IMG/VR virus record: IMGVR_UViG_3300025687_000437
Span: 1 to 20,247 of that record
Source: a virus
Reading direction: 5' to 3' (one strand)
DNA length: 20,247 bases
In this document: positions 1 to 7,763 of the stretch, piece by piece
How the letters are laid out: every line of letters starts with the position of its first letter
Numbering within the stretch: the stretch's first letter is position 1
Program-made: the position numbers and the translations under genes
The notes under the pieces: generated by a model
Databases searched by the model: none
The model's input: only the letters and a program-made list of their open reading frames with translations
What the model was told of the DNA's origin: nothing

Positions 1-93
1 TCTATTACTGTCGGTGGCTCGTCGTACACCGTGCGTGAGAATCGCGCAATTGACGACGGAGTTTTTTCTGAATTACTGCTGAGCAAGGTGTAA
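1..93 (+). CDS. C-terminal end of a probable head-tail joining protein (partial)
   Basis: Only the last 30 codons are in the window, in frame 1, ending at a TAA at 91-93. The visible tail reads as short beta strands (SSYTVRENRAIDDG, then FSELLLSKV). This resembles the end of small head-tail connector or head-closure proteins of the lambda FII type, which sit just upstream of the tail terminator. The assignment rests mainly on position: the following genes are in lambda tail order. The fragment is too short to exclude another head-completion protein. An AAGG at 85-88, inside this gene's last codons, is a plausible ribosome binding site for the next gene. Confidence 0.5.
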   Translation, partial: SITVGGSSYTVRENRAIDDGVFSELLLSKV

Positions 94-95
94 AC

Positions 96-731
96 ATGTC
101 TGCCCAGAAAATTGACACTCGCGCAAGCTGGGCAACACGTAATCCGATTTTGCTTCCGGGCGAGATTGGCTTTGAATCCGACACTGGCAACGAAAAGGTC
201 GGAGACGGAAAGCTGCCCTGGAACAGGCTTCATTACTACGGATCTGCTGGGCATTGGGGGGAGTTTTCAAGCAATGTTGATCAAACTGCGACAGCAAATA
301 CCCCTACAGAAATCACCTTTAATCAGTACGACCCAAACGGTGACGGCGTTCGTCTCGAAAATGGAAGCCGCTTAACGGTCGATTTGCCTGGCGTTTATGT
401 TTTTGAAATTAATTTGCAACTGTCAAACGCAGATACTCAAATTCACGACGCTCATTTTTGGCTAAGAAGGAACAACAGCGGTAGTGCTGGTGATGTTTCA
501 TTAACCACCACTGCTGTCAGCGTTATTGAAAGTCACGGTGGAGTGCCAGGTAACAATAATTTGCTGCTTGATCACACATTGCTGCTTGCCGCGAATGATT
601 ACATCGAAATTATTTGGGCGCCAAGCGATGCAAACGTTACGTTGAAAGCGGGCGCTGCGATTACTAGCCCTTACACCCGTCCAAGTCGACCTAGCGTTGT
701 TTGCAACGTGTTCCAGGTTGCTTCTGCATAA
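96..731 (+). CDS. Two-domain virion protein: fibre-anchor-like N-terminus plus C1q/TNF-like jelly roll
   Basis: This 211-residue protein has an ATG seven bases after an AAGG at 85-88. Residues about 6-48 follow the pattern of the short N-terminal domain of the major tropism determinant and phage hyaluronate lyases (SWATRNPILLPGEIGFESDT, then KVGDG and a W/Y-rich end). That domain normally attaches a fibre or spike to the virion. Residues about 58-211 alternate polar and hydrophobic strands, with FNQYDPNG early, DLPGVYVFEINLQLS in the middle and a closing NVFQVASA, as in C1q/TNF-like jelly rolls. The family knowledge suggests a trimeric ligand-binding or decoration protein. It is unusual that it lies between head-tail joining and tail terminator genes, not with the fibres. 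It could be a capsid or neck decoration, or a collar fibre. No catalytic motif is seen. Confidence 0.6.
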   Translation: MSAQKIDTRASWATRNPILLPGEIGFESDTGNEKVGDGKLPWNRLHYYGSAGHWGEFSSNVDQTATANTPTEITFNQYDPNGDGVRLENGSRLTVDLPGVYVFEINLQLSNADTQIHDAHFWLRRNNSGSAGDVSLTTTAVSVIESHGGVPGNNNLLLDHTLLLAANDYIEIIWAPSDANVTLKAGAAITSPYTRPSRPSVVCNVFQVASA

Positions 732-733
732 CG

Positions 734-1159
734 ATGGCTGACACAGTACGTGAGAAGATCCTCGCCCGGATGAAAACCAATCTGGACGCGATCACCACAG
801 CAACGATTTACCGCTCACGTGTTGAGCCTTTGGCTCGCGGCGAGGTTCCAGCAATCATTATTGAGCCTGTGAACGATCAGCCGGTTGATACCAGCTTTTA
901 CGACAAGCTGGATTGGACAATGCGAGTCAGGATTACAACTTTGGTTAGGGCAGCGCTGCCTGACGACGATTCAGACACCTATACCCAGCAAGTGCATGCA
1001 AGGTTGATGGCTGATCAAACCTGCAATGGCAACGCCCTTGACTTGACACCTGATCGAACGGACTTCAGCCTGTACGAAGCTGATGTACCTTTGGGCATCA
1101 TCAGTCAGGATTATTTAGTGCGTTATCGCACTAGCAGAACTGACCTAACTAGCAACTGA
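734..1159 (+). CDS. Tail terminator / tail completion protein (lambda U-like)
   Basis: The protein has 141 residues when started at the ATG at 734; an upstream TTG at 701 lies inside the previous gene. It is close in size to lambda gpU (about 131). The pattern fits minor tail protein U-like terminators: an N-terminal helix (VREKILARMKTNLDAI), a strand with a PAIIIEP core, a DWTMRVRITTLVRA strand and a final segment of strands. Such proteins form a hexameric ring that stops tail tube growth and joins the tail to the head. It sits directly upstream of the tail tube gene, the U-V order of lambda. There is no clear Shine-Dalgarno sequence and only a 2-base gap after the previous stop, so translation is probably coupled. 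Confidence 0.75.
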   Translation: MADTVREKILARMKTNLDAITTATIYRSRVEPLARGEVPAIIIEPVNDQPVDTSFYDKLDWTMRVRITTLVRAALPDDDSDTYTQQVHARLMADQTCNGNALDLTPDRTDFSLYEADVPLGIISQDYLVRYRTSRTDLTSN

Positions 1160-1163
1160 CATC

Positions 1164-1316
1164 ATGGCTAAAATTCGTAAGGAAGTTCCCAATCCCGGCG
1201 CGGGCGGCAGTTACTTGTTTGACCCTAAAACTGGGAAACTTACACTGATCACAGAACCACCCGCTCCCACCGAAAATGGCACTGACTCGGAAGAAATTCC
1301 TGATTGCGAAGATTGA
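1164..1316 (+). CDS. Small 50-residue protein between tail terminator and tail tube genes, function unknown
   Basis: An ATG at 1164, four bases after the terminator stop, opens a frame of 50 codons that ends at TGA 1314-1316. It overlaps the start of the tail tube gene by 41 bases in another frame. The product begins MAKIRKEVPNPGAGGSYLFD and continues PKTGKLTLITEP, ending in an acidic tail (DSEEIPDCED). The basic N-terminus, the PNPGAGGSY stretch and the DPKTGKL turn look like a deliberate small protein. I recall similar short ORFs at this place in other tailed phages, where they have no known role. Ribosomes finishing here would meet the V-like start about 40 bases upstream, which could set expression of the tail tube gene. 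It is too short for homology to be certain without a search. Confidence 0.6.
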   Translation: MAKIRKEVPNPGAGGSYLFDPKTGKLTLITEPPAPTENGTDSEEIPDCED

Positions 1317-2217
1317 GTCAACCTATGGGACTGATCCAACTCCCGTAGGCGGCTCTAACGCAATTCAGGTTACCAACCTTGATGTGACCCCGATTGAGTC
1401 TGACAACGTTCAGGCTGCGGCTTATCAAGGATTCATTGGCAACAGCACCCGCGCAACCCTGGTTGCAAACAAGCGTGTCAGCGTCACTTTTGATGTTGAA
1501 CTGGCTGGTTCTGGTACTGCTGGCACAGCCCCGGCGTTTGGTCCGCTGCTGAAGTCCTGCGGTTTGTCTGAAACGATTGTGGCTAGCACCAGCGTTACTT
1601 ACGCAGGTGTGAGCAGCAGCTTTGACTCTGCAACCATTTATTGCTTCTACGACGGCACCCGTCACAAGATTACTGGTGCTCGCGGCTCTGTCAGCTTCAA
1701 CTTCACCGCTGGTCAGTTTGCTGTTGCCAGTTTCAACTTCATCGGGATCTACAACGCTCCTGATGGCACTGCACTGTCTGGCGACTTCACGGTTGCTAAC
1801 CAAGCTGCAGCACTTGAGGTCAACGACACCAACATGACCACCGCCACCTTCTTTGGTGAGACGAGTCAGCGCATTGAGTCGTTTGATCTGGCTCTGAACA
1901 ACGAGCTGATCTACAAAGAAACCGCTTCCAACAAGGAAGTGCTGATCACTAACCGTGCCCCTGGCGGTACTGCTGTGATCGAGGCTCCTGCAATCGGCAC
2001 CACCGATTACTTTGCTGATGCAGTGGGTGTTGCAACTGCTTCTACCAGCCTCGTGCTTGGTGCAACTGGCGGCAACATCGTCACCCTGACTGCTGCGCAA
2101 ACGGATGTTACCGGAGTATCCTATGGCGATACCAACGGTGTCATCTCGTTGTCCATGCCCTACCTGGCTCTGCCCAGCACCAGTGGCAATGACGAGCTGT
2201 CACTAGCTTTCACCTGA
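1276..2217 (+). CDS. Major tail tube protein (lambda V-like)
   Basis: This 313-residue, beta-rich, lysine-poor protein is full of Ser, Thr, Ala and Gly. The opening (LTRKKFLIAKIESTYGTDPT) and the early DVTPIESDNV, followed by a TFDVELAGSG strand, are typical of siphovirus tail tube proteins of the phage tail tube superfamily. It would polymerise as hexameric rings around the tape measure to form the tail tube. It sits between the U-like terminator and the G/GT chaperones, exactly the place of lambda V. Lambda gpV (246 residues) ends in an Ig-like domain. Here the C-terminal extra segment (about 240-313) is also beta-rich but shows no recognisable Ig-like signature. The ATG at 1276 lies inside the preceding small ORF, so translational coupling is likely. 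Confidence 0.85.
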   Translation: MALTRKKFLIAKIESTYGTDPTPVGGSNAIQVTNLDVTPIESDNVQAAAYQGFIGNSTRATLVANKRVSVTFDVELAGSGTAGTAPAFGPLLKSCGLSETIVASTSVTYAGVSSSFDSATIYCFYDGTRHKITGARGSVSFNFTAGQFAVASFNFIGIYNAPDGTALSGDFTVANQAAALEVNDTNMTTATFFGETSQRIESFDLALNNELIYKETASNKEVLITNRAPGGTAVIEAPAIGTTDYFADAVGVATASTSLVLGATGGNIVTLTAAQTDVTGVSYGDTNGVISLSMPYLALPSTSGNDELSLAFT

Positions 2218-2223
2218 TTCTGC

Positions 2224-2550
2224 GTGGCATTCGTCCTCAAGAAGACTGCTTCCTACAAGTGGGAAGTCAAGGTTGAAGTCCCCGTTGACGGCAACCAATT
2301 TGAAACTCAAGCGTTTGAGGCAGTCTTCAAGAAGATCAGCCGTTCAGCCTTTAATAATCTCGTCGATAAGGGTGATGACGCTCTTGTTGGCGAGATTTTG
2401 CTTGGTTGGGAGGGCATCAATGATGACGCTGGCAAGCCTGTTCCTTTCACGGAAAAAAACAAGCAGCAGCTCTGTGATGATCCTTATGTACTGCGTGCCT
2501 TGATCCAGGCTTACGCAGACAGCCTGACTGGAGTTACCGCAAAAAACTAA
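2224..2550 (+). CDS. Tail assembly chaperone, short form (lambda G-like)
   Basis: A GTG start six bases after the tube stop gives a 108-residue protein with a strand-rich N-terminus (TASYKWEVKVEVPVDG) and a helical remainder ending in DSLTGVTAKN. Position, size and the frameshift at its end identify it as the G-like chaperone of a long-tailed phage. In lambda, gpG coats the tape measure protein and keeps it soluble until tube proteins assemble; it is absent from the virion. The last two codons before the TAA at 2548-2550 lie in an A AAA AAC slip site at 2541-2547, so some ribosomes make the longer G-T fusion. A second in-register A AAA AAC occurs within the gene at 2454-2460. Confidence 0.85.
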   Translation: MAFVLKKTASYKWEVKVEVPVDGNQFETQAFEAVFKKISRSAFNNLVDKGDDALVGEILLGWEGINDDAGKPVPFTEKNKQQLCDDPYVLRALIQAYADSLTGVTAKN

Positions 2551-2584
2551 AAGACGCCGCTGAGTACTGGGCAAAAGGCGGCGT
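2541..2584 (+). promoter_or_regulatory. Programmed -1 ribosomal frameshift signal for the G/G-T chaperone
   Basis: The slip site A AAA AAC (2541-2547) is in register with the G-like frame and directly precedes its TAA. After a six-base spacer, ACGCCGC at 2554-2560 pairs perfectly with GCGGCGT at 2578-2584, and a G-U pair (2553-2585) can extend the stem. The 17-base loop contains CTGGGC (2567-2572), which can pair with GCCCAG at 2626-2631, so a pseudoknot is possible. Slip site, spacing and stem all fit known -1 frameshift signals, and -1 shifting at this gene is conserved in long-tailed phages. Confidence 0.88.
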
Positions 2585-2888
2585 TGTTGATGAGCGGGAA
2601 GCGGATTTAAAAGCTTTGGGTGCCAGCCCAGAGCAAATTGCTGCATCAAAACTGGAGACAGTTGAGCAGCATTGTGAGGTGTGGGAGGAGAACTGGGATG
2701 TTGTGTTGATGTTCGTGCGAATGTCTACACAGTGGCATACGAGCATGGCGGGGCTGACGGGATTGAACTACCCGAGTCTTGAATGGCTCTGTAAGCTGTA
2801 TTCAGTCAAGGATCCTGTTGCCATCTTTGAGGGCGTGCAGGTGATGGAAATGGCAGCCCTTGCCGTTCTGAACGCGAAAAGCAAATGA
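2547..2888 (+). CDS. Frameshift extension of the tail assembly chaperone (T segment of G-T fusion)
   Basis: This segment has no convincing start of its own: the first candidate is a TTG at 2616 without a ribosome binding site. The -1 frame relative to the G-like gene is open from 2478 to the TGA at 2886-2888. Slipping at 2541-2547 joins 108 residues of G to 113 residues that start LKDAAEYWAKGGVV, giving about 221 residues. In lambda, the T part of gpGT recruits tail tube protein to the tape measure-chaperone complex. Here the segment is helical and acidic, with a W-rich region (VWEENWDVVLMFVRMSTQW) and the NYPSLEWL motif. Its stop overlaps the tape measure ATG as ATGA (2885-2888). Confidence 0.85.
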   Translation, partial: LKDAAEYWAKGGVVDEREADLKALGASPEQIAASKLETVEQHCEVWEENWDVVLMFVRMSTQWHTSMAGLTGLNYPSLEWLCKLYSVKDPVAIFEGVQVMEMAALAVLNAKSK

Positions 2889-5266
2889 GCATCACTTCTG
2901 AGATTCGCCTCCGCGTCAGAAAAGAAGGCGATGTTGTGCTGAATCAGCTCAGCGCAAAGCTGAATGATGTTGCGCAGCGTTCAACTTTAACAAGTGCAAA
3001 ATTTAAAGATCTTTCTTCAACTCTTAAGCAAACAGATAATCAAATCAGAACCAAAAGTATTAATGGTCTGAATGACTATGCGCGTGCATGGCGCGAGCTA
3101 GCAAATAGCGTTGATATCACTAGCCGAGAATTTAAAGAGGCAACACGCGAGGCTCAGCGTTTTGAGCAGGCTGCTGCAAAGGCTCAGGGGCGGCGTGGTG
3201 GTGGTCGTTTGGCTGGCATGGCTCGCACTGCAGGTGCAGTGGCTGCAGCGGGCATATTCGGCGGTCCAGAAGGTCTTATTGGCGCCGGTATTGGCGGCAT
3301 TCTTGGTGGCGGTGCGGTTGGCGCAGGCGTAGGCGGTGCAATTGGCGCACAAGTCGGCATGTTCCGTCAATCGCTTGGCGAAATAGCCACTTTTTCAGCG
3401 GAACTTGCTCGTCAAGAGCGAGCATTAGAAGGGGTAGTCAGAACGCAAAATGAATATGCATATGCGCTTGAAGCCGTTGGTAGGGCGACCAAAGATTTCG
3501 CAATTCCTACAAGCGTATTAACTCGTGAATTCACCAAACTGCAGGCTTCTGTTGCTGGTTCTGGTGGCACTGTTGAAGATACTGAGAAATCATTTAGAGC
3601 AATTGTTGCTTCCATCCGAGCCACGGGTGGATCCATTGAAGATGTCAGGTCTGCACTGACTGCCACTGCTCAAGTTTTTAGTAAGGGCAAGGTTTCTGCT
3701 GAAGAACTTCGGCAACAGATTGGTGAACGCTTGCCTGGTGCTTTTACGATCTTTGCTGCGTCAATGAATAAAACGCCAGCAGAGCTGGATAAGGCATTGG
3801 AGAAGGGCGAAGTAAGTCTTCAAGACTTCATGGGCTTTGTTGAAAAGCTGCTTGATGAATACGAAGACAATGCCAAAAAGATTGCAGGCGGACCAGAGGC
3901 TGCGGGTGATCGCTTAAAGGTTGTTCTTGAGGATCTAAAGAAAACAACTGGTCCGATTCTTAAAGATATTGGTTCTTCTTTTCAGTCTTTTGCGGCGGAT
4001 GCAGCCCAAGCGCTTGATGGATTGATCAAGAAAATGGTCGAATTTGGTCGTCAGATGGAAGAAAAGCTTGGCGGACAATTATTGCAAAATGCAATTAAAA
4101 ATGTACAAATACAAGACACAGTTATTAGGCAGCTTGAAGCAGAGGCTCTCGTCAGGGTGGGCGGTTTAAGCGATACCGAAAAACAACAACTGCAATTAGC
4201 AAAAACTTTAAGAGCTGGAAGTTTAAAAGTAATTGAAGGTAGAAAATTTGGACCAGAGTTGCCATCTGCACCCAGCAAATTGCCTGGTGTTGATCCAACC
4301 AAAACCAAAACCAAGACCGGAGGAAAAGGTCAAGCCGATTATTCAGTTGCACTGGCAAATGCTCTTATTGCCGCAGAAAACGAACTGAATCCAATCAAAA
4401 AAATTCAGCTTGAATATGATGCTGAAATTTTAAAAATCAACGAAAGTAAACTTAAGCCTGAGCGGAAAAGGGTTGCTCTAAACGCTGCAAACGTAAAACT
4501 CAACGAGCAATCATTGAAGCTCGGCAATCAAATGGCGGCTGGTAATGCGGCTCTCATTATTAAAGATGGCGAACGCAATCGGCAAATTGAGCAAACAATT
4601 AAAAATCTTGAAATTGAAGCTGGAATTATTGATGAAAAACAAGCAAGGCAAATCGAAAAAGATCGCTTGATACAGCAGCTGAAAAAAGACGGTGCAACTC
4701 TTACCGAAGAGCAATTGCAACGCATTGATAAGGCTTACGAGGGCATCAACAAGAAAACCTCTGAAAGCATGCAGCTGTTCAAGCAGATTGGTCAGAACGT
4801 CGTCTCGGCGTTGTCTGATGCCTTCATGAGCTTGTTTGATCAAGCCAAGTCGCTTCGTGAAGTGCTTACAGATCTGCTTCGCTCCACTGCTCGTCTATTT
4901 GTTGAGTTTGGTTTGCGGGCAGGCATGAAGAGTATTTTTGGCTTTGCCAATGGCGGCATCATGACCGGCAACGGACCACTGCCCCTGAAGCGCTACGCAA
5001 GGGGTGGTATTGCCAACTCACCGCAGCTAGCCATGTTTGGCGAGGGCAGCACTCCTGAGGCTTACGTACCGCTGCCTGATGGTCGCAGCATCCCAGTCAG
5101 GATGAAAGGCGGCGGTGATATGGGCAACATCGTGGTCAACGTTGATGCTGCTGGCAGCGCAGTACAAGGCAACCAGCCTGATGCCAATAAACTGGGTGAA
5201 GCACTTGGCATTGCAGTGCGTCAGGAACTGATTCGCCAGAAGCGTCCCGGAGGCTTGCTCGCATAA
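2885..5266 (+). CDS. Tape measure protein (lambda H-like)
   Basis: This 793-residue protein sets tail length and later helps DNA enter the cell. The N-terminus is a long helical region (to about residue 100). A Gly/Ala-rich hydrophobic stretch follows at about 118-160. The conserved tape measure domain spans about 160-330 and contains SKGKVSAEELRQQIGERLPG (266-285). A long charged helical region then runs to about 660. The end (about 684-745) has the usual repeats around ANGGIMTGNGPLPL, RYARGGIANSPQLAMFGEGS and TPEAYVPLPDGRSIPVRM, as in lambda-type tape measures. Taking about 0.15 nm per residue, the tail would be about 120 nm if the full length counts. The ATG overlaps the chaperone stop. 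The stretch at about 4,080-4,700 is visibly richer in A than the flanks, which may reflect a mosaic history. Confidence 0.93.
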   Translation: MSITSEIRLRVRKEGDVVLNQLSAKLNDVAQRSTLTSAKFKDLSSTLKQTDNQIRTKSINGLNDYARAWRELANSVDITSREFKEATREAQRFEQAAAKAQGRRGGGRLAGMARTAGAVAAAGIFGGPEGLIGAGIGGILGGGAVGAGVGGAIGAQVGMFRQSLGEIATFSAELARQERALEGVVRTQNEYAYALEAVGRATKDFAIPTSVLTREFTKLQASVAGSGGTVEDTEKSFRAIVASIRATGGSIEDVRSALTATAQVFSKGKVSAEELRQQIGERLPGAFTIFAASMNKTPAELDKALEKGEVSLQDFMGFVEKLLDEYEDNAKKIAGGPEAAGDRLKVVLEDLKKTTGPILKDIGSSFQSFAADAAQALDGLIKKMVEFGRQMEEKLGGQLLQNAIKNVQIQDTVIRQLEAEALVRVGGLSDTEKQQLQLAKTLRAGSLKVIEGRKFGPELPSAPSKLPGVDPTKTKTKTGGKGQADYSVALANALIAAENELNPIKKIQLEYDAEILKINESKLKPERKRVALNAANVKLNEQSLKLGNQMAAGNAALIIKDGERNRQIEQTIKNLEIEAGIIDEKQARQIEKDRLIQQLKKDGATLTEEQLQRIDKAYEGINKKTSESMQLFKQIGQNVVSALSDAFMSLFDQAKSLREVLTDLLRSTARLFVEFGLRAGMKSIFGFANGGIMTGNGPLPLKRYARGGIANSPQLAMFGEGSTPEAYVPLPDGRSIPVRMKGGGDMGNIVVNVDAAGSAVQGNQPDANKLGEALGIAVRQELIRQKRPGGLLA

Positions 5267-5643
5267 TGGCTACCTTTGACGATTCCACTGTTGGCACCAG
5301 CACTGGCGGAACAACGCCTGATTTTGGTGCGGTCAAAAAGTCTGAACCCAAGACTCGCGTTGTTCAGTTTGGCGATGGATACCAGCAGCGATTGATGTAT
5401 GGCATTCCATCTCACATGAATCCCAAGGTTTGGGATCTCACTTGGACCGCCAAAACAAATTCAGATGCTGATGCAATAGAGGCATTTTTTGATGCACGTG
5501 CTGCTGATGCAGCAAGCTTTGACTGGACTCCCATTGATGAGTCAACTGCTTACAAATGGGTTTGTCGCAGTTGGCAGCGTGAGCATCAATACGCAAACAT
5601 CAACCGTATAACGGCAACGTTTGAGCAGGTGTTTGAACCGTAA
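5266..5643 (+). CDS. Minor tail protein (lambda M-like)
   Basis: A 125-residue protein that starts in a TAATG overlap with the tape measure stop. Its pattern is that of the phage minor tail protein M family: PDFGAVKKSEPKTRVVQFGDG near the N-terminus (with GDGYQQR), a central WDLTWTAKTNSDADAIEAFF, a FDWTP turn and a closing CRSWQREHQ plus beta strand. M-like proteins form part of the distal tail ring between the tube and the tip complex. It is slightly longer than lambda gpM (109). The order H-M-L-K-I-J that follows is intact. Its own stop overlaps the next ATG by one base. Confidence 0.85.
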   Translation: MATFDDSTVGTSTGGTTPDFGAVKKSEPKTRVVQFGDGYQQRLMYGIPSHMNPKVWDLTWTAKTNSDADAIEAFFDARAADAASFDWTPIDESTAYKWVCRSWQREHQYANINRITATFEQVFEP

Positions 5644-6386
5644 TGGCAGTTCCTGTTTCTGAACTACAGAAGATCAATCCAAGCAGCATCATTGAGCTGT
5701 TTGAGCTTGAGCTTTTTGCCAATATTCATGGCGCCTCTTTTACTTATCGTTTCCACGCTGGCACTAATGCACTAACGACCAACGGTGACATCGTTTGGGA
5801 CAGCAATGCCTACAGCAGACTCCCCATTGAAGCTGAGGGATTTGAATACAACGCCGAAAGCGGTAGCCTGCCCCGCCCGACGATTCGCGTTGCCAACCTG
5901 CTCGGCAGCATTACAGCAATTCTGCTTGACGTTAATACCACCACGGCAGGCAATGATCTGACTGGTGCCAAGCTGACTCGCATCCGCACTTTGGTGCGAT
6001 ACATAGACGGCGCAAACTTCACTGGCGGCACCAATCCTTACGGCACTCCAGATACGAGTGCCAAGCTGCCCTCTGAGATTTATTACGTTGCCCGCAAGGT
6101 CACAGAAACCAGAGACCTTGTTGAGTTTGAACTTGCTGCAGCCTTTGACCTTGCTGGTGTTCGCGCCCCTAAGCGTCAATGCAGCGCCAACCTTTGCCCG
6201 TGGATTTACAAAGGCTCAGAGTGCGGCTACAGCGGCAGCAGTTATTTCGACGAAAACGACAAAGCGGTGACGGATTCTGCCGACGACAAATGCGGCAAGC
6301 GTTTAAGCAGCTGCCAAGCACGATTTGGCTCTACTGCTGAACTGCCCTTTGGTGGCTACCCCGGCATTGGAGCATTTAACGGATGA
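5643..6386 (+). CDS. Minor tail protein (lambda L-like), probable iron-sulphur protein
   Basis: A 247-residue protein matching the minor tail protein L family. It has a beta-rich N-terminal domain ([29 protein letters not shown]), a middle with [13 protein letters not shown] and a C-terminal cysteine domain. Cysteines are at 180, 185, 194, 217 and 224. The last four are spaced 9, 23 and 7 residues apart. As I recall, lambda gpL binds a [4Fe-4S] cluster through C173, C182, C205 and C212, which have the same spacing, so metal binding is likely here too. The protein would sit in the tip complex next to J. It overlaps M at its start and K at its end (by four bases). Confidence 0.88.
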   Translation: MAVPVSELQKINPSSIIELFELELFANIHGASFTYRFHAGTNALTTNGDIVWDSNAYSRLPIEAEGFEYNAESGSLPRPTIRVANLLGSITAILLDVNTTTAGNDLTGAKLTRIRTLVRYIDGANFTGGTNPYGTPDTSAKLPSEIYYVARKVTETRDLVEFELAAAFDLAGVRAPKRQCSANLCPWIYKGSECGYSGSSYFDENDKAVTDSADDKCGKRLSSCQARFGSTAELPFGGYPGIGAFNG

Positions 6387-7090
6387 ACCCGACCGCTAAG
6401 GCTGCAGCACTGGAACACGCAAAGGCGGAAGATCCACGCGAAGCCTGCGGTTTGTTGGTGGTCATCAAGGGTCGCAAGCGTTATGTCCCATGCCGGAATC
6501 TGGCAGAGGGCAATGAGTTTTTTATCCTTGACCCTGTTGACTACGCCGCCGCCGAAGACAAGGGCGAAGTTGTTGGCGTGGTGCATAGCCATCCCGTCAC
6601 CCCACCGATTCCAAGCGAAGCCGACAAGGTTGCTTGTGAGAAATCCGGTCTGCCTTGGTACATCGTCAACCCCAAAACCGAGCAATGGGGTCAGGTGTCG
6701 CCTGAAGGCTACAAAGCACCGTTAATCGGACGTTCATGGGTTTGGGGCGTCAGCGATTGTTGGACGCTGGTGCGGGACTGGTACGGCGAGCAGGGAATTG
6801 AATTGCCCGACTGGGATCGTCCGACGACTCCAGAAGAGTTCAACCAAAACCCAATGTTTGACGATTGCTGGCGTGAGGCTGGCTTTCACGAGGTGGACAT
6901 TGCCGAAATGCAGGCTGGCGATGCCATGCTGATGGCGATTGATTCCAACAAGCTGAATCACGTCGGCGTCTACATAGGTGACCAGCTGGTGTTGCATCAT
7001 TTACGTGGTCGCCTGTCCAGTCGTGACTTATTGGGCGAGTGGCTTTTAAAATGCACAGGTAGGGTCTTGCGTTATGGAAAAGGAAATTAG
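6383..7090 (+). CDS. Tail tip assembly protein with JAMM and NlpC/P60 domains (lambda K-like)
   Basis: A 235-residue two-domain protein. Residues about 1-105 form a JAMM/MPN metalloprotease-type domain: E20, then H68-x-H70, seven residues, S78-E-A-D81, the full JAMM motif. Residues about 115-235 form an NlpC/P60 cysteine peptidase domain with C126 in [11 protein letters not shown]193 in NHVGVYIGD and a polar third position near H205. Both active sites look complete. In phages of this type the protein is needed for tail tip assembly, and the NlpC/P60 half may cut peptidoglycan stems during entry. Its start overlaps L by four bases and its end overlaps I by 17 bases. Confidence 0.88.
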   Translation: MNPTAKAAALEHAKAEDPREACGLLVVIKGRKRYVPCRNLAEGNEFFILDPVDYAAAEDKGEVVGVVHSHPVTPPIPSEADKVACEKSGLPWYIVNPKTEQWGQVSPEGYKAPLIGRSWVWGVSDCWTLVRDWYGEQGIELPDWDRPTTPEEFNQNPMFDDCWREAGFHEVDIAEMQAGDAMLMAIDSNKLNHVGVYIGDQLVLHHLRGRLSSRDLLGEWLLKCTGRVLRYGKGN

Positions 7091-7763
7091 GCTCTACGGA
7101 CCACTGGCTAAGTTCATTGGTCAGCGCAAGTTTTTAGCGGAAATCAGCAGCGCAGGCGAAGCGGTCAGGATGCTGCTGGCTAATTTCCCCGGACTGGAAC
7201 GCCACATGGCAGACCAGCATTACAAAGTGATTGTTGACGGATATGACACTGATTTAGAAGAGATTCATTATCCAGCTAGCCAAACAATCAAAATCGTTCC
7301 CGTCTTGGGAGGCGCTGGTGGTGGTGTTGGCAAGATTGTTGCGGGGGTTGCATTGGTTGCATTTGCAATTGCTACTGCTGGTGTCGGCTCTGGTTTTCTT
7401 GGTTTAGGTGCAGGCTTGACCGGTGCTGTTGGACCATTTGCAGGTGGTCTCACAAGCGGCTTCATTCTTGGTTCTGCAGCCTCAACCGTTATTGGTTCCA
7501 TTGGTGTTGCTCTTGTCTTGGGCGGCGTTTCGCAGTTGCTCTCACCAACGCCTCAGCTCGGTCAGATCGGTCCGGCTTCTCAATCGATAGGTAGCAGCAG
7601 GACAACAACAACGGAAGGCACCGAAATGGATCCGCAAGAGTCCTACAGCTTTAGTGGGATTCAGAACACCAGTCGCCAAGGAACTCCCGTGCCTGTGGTC
7701 TACGGCGAAACTATCGTGGGATCGGTGGTGATCTCCGCTGGCATCGACGTTGACACGATCTGA
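7074..7763 (+). CDS. Tail tip assembly protein (lambda I-like)
   Basis: A 229-residue protein (lambda gpI is about 223). Residues 1-80 look like a ubiquitin-like fold: [41 protein letters not shown] and IKIVPVLGG. Residues about 80-160 are Gly/Ala-rich and hydrophobic ([19 protein letters not shown]), as in gpI relatives. The C-terminal part (about 170-229) has [20 protein letters not shown] and GSVVISAG, a strand pair that family members share. The protein helps to assemble the tip with J, K and L and is probably not retained in the mature virion. It starts within the end of K and ends one base before the J start. Confidence 0.85.
   Translation: MEKEIRLYGPLAKFIGQRKFLAEISSAGEAVRMLLANFPGLERHMADQHYKVIVDGYDTDLEEIHYPASQTIKIVPVLGGAGGGVGKIVAGVALVAFAIATAGVGSGFLGLGAGLTGAVGPFAGGLTSGFILGSAASTVIGSIGVALVLGGVSQLLSPTPQLGQIGPASQSIGSSRTTTTEGTEMDPQESYSFSGIQNTSRQGTPVPVVYGETIVGSVVISAGIDVDTI

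Noticed and set aside
96-240. Diversity-generating retroelement, suggested by the Mtd-like N-terminal domain
   Set aside because: No reverse transcriptase gene, template repeat or C-type lectin variable region is seen in the window; the C-terminal domain looks C1q-like.
1318-2100. 260-codon open frame on the minus strand within the tail tube gene
   Set aside because: It is a shadow of the tube gene's codon pattern: Cys/Ser/Arg-rich, no family resemblance, and opposite to every supported gene.
2616-2888. Independent 90-residue ORF starting at TTG 2616
   Set aside because: The start has no ribosome binding site, and the frame is open back to 2478 through an in-register slip site. It is better explained as the frameshift extension of the chaperone.
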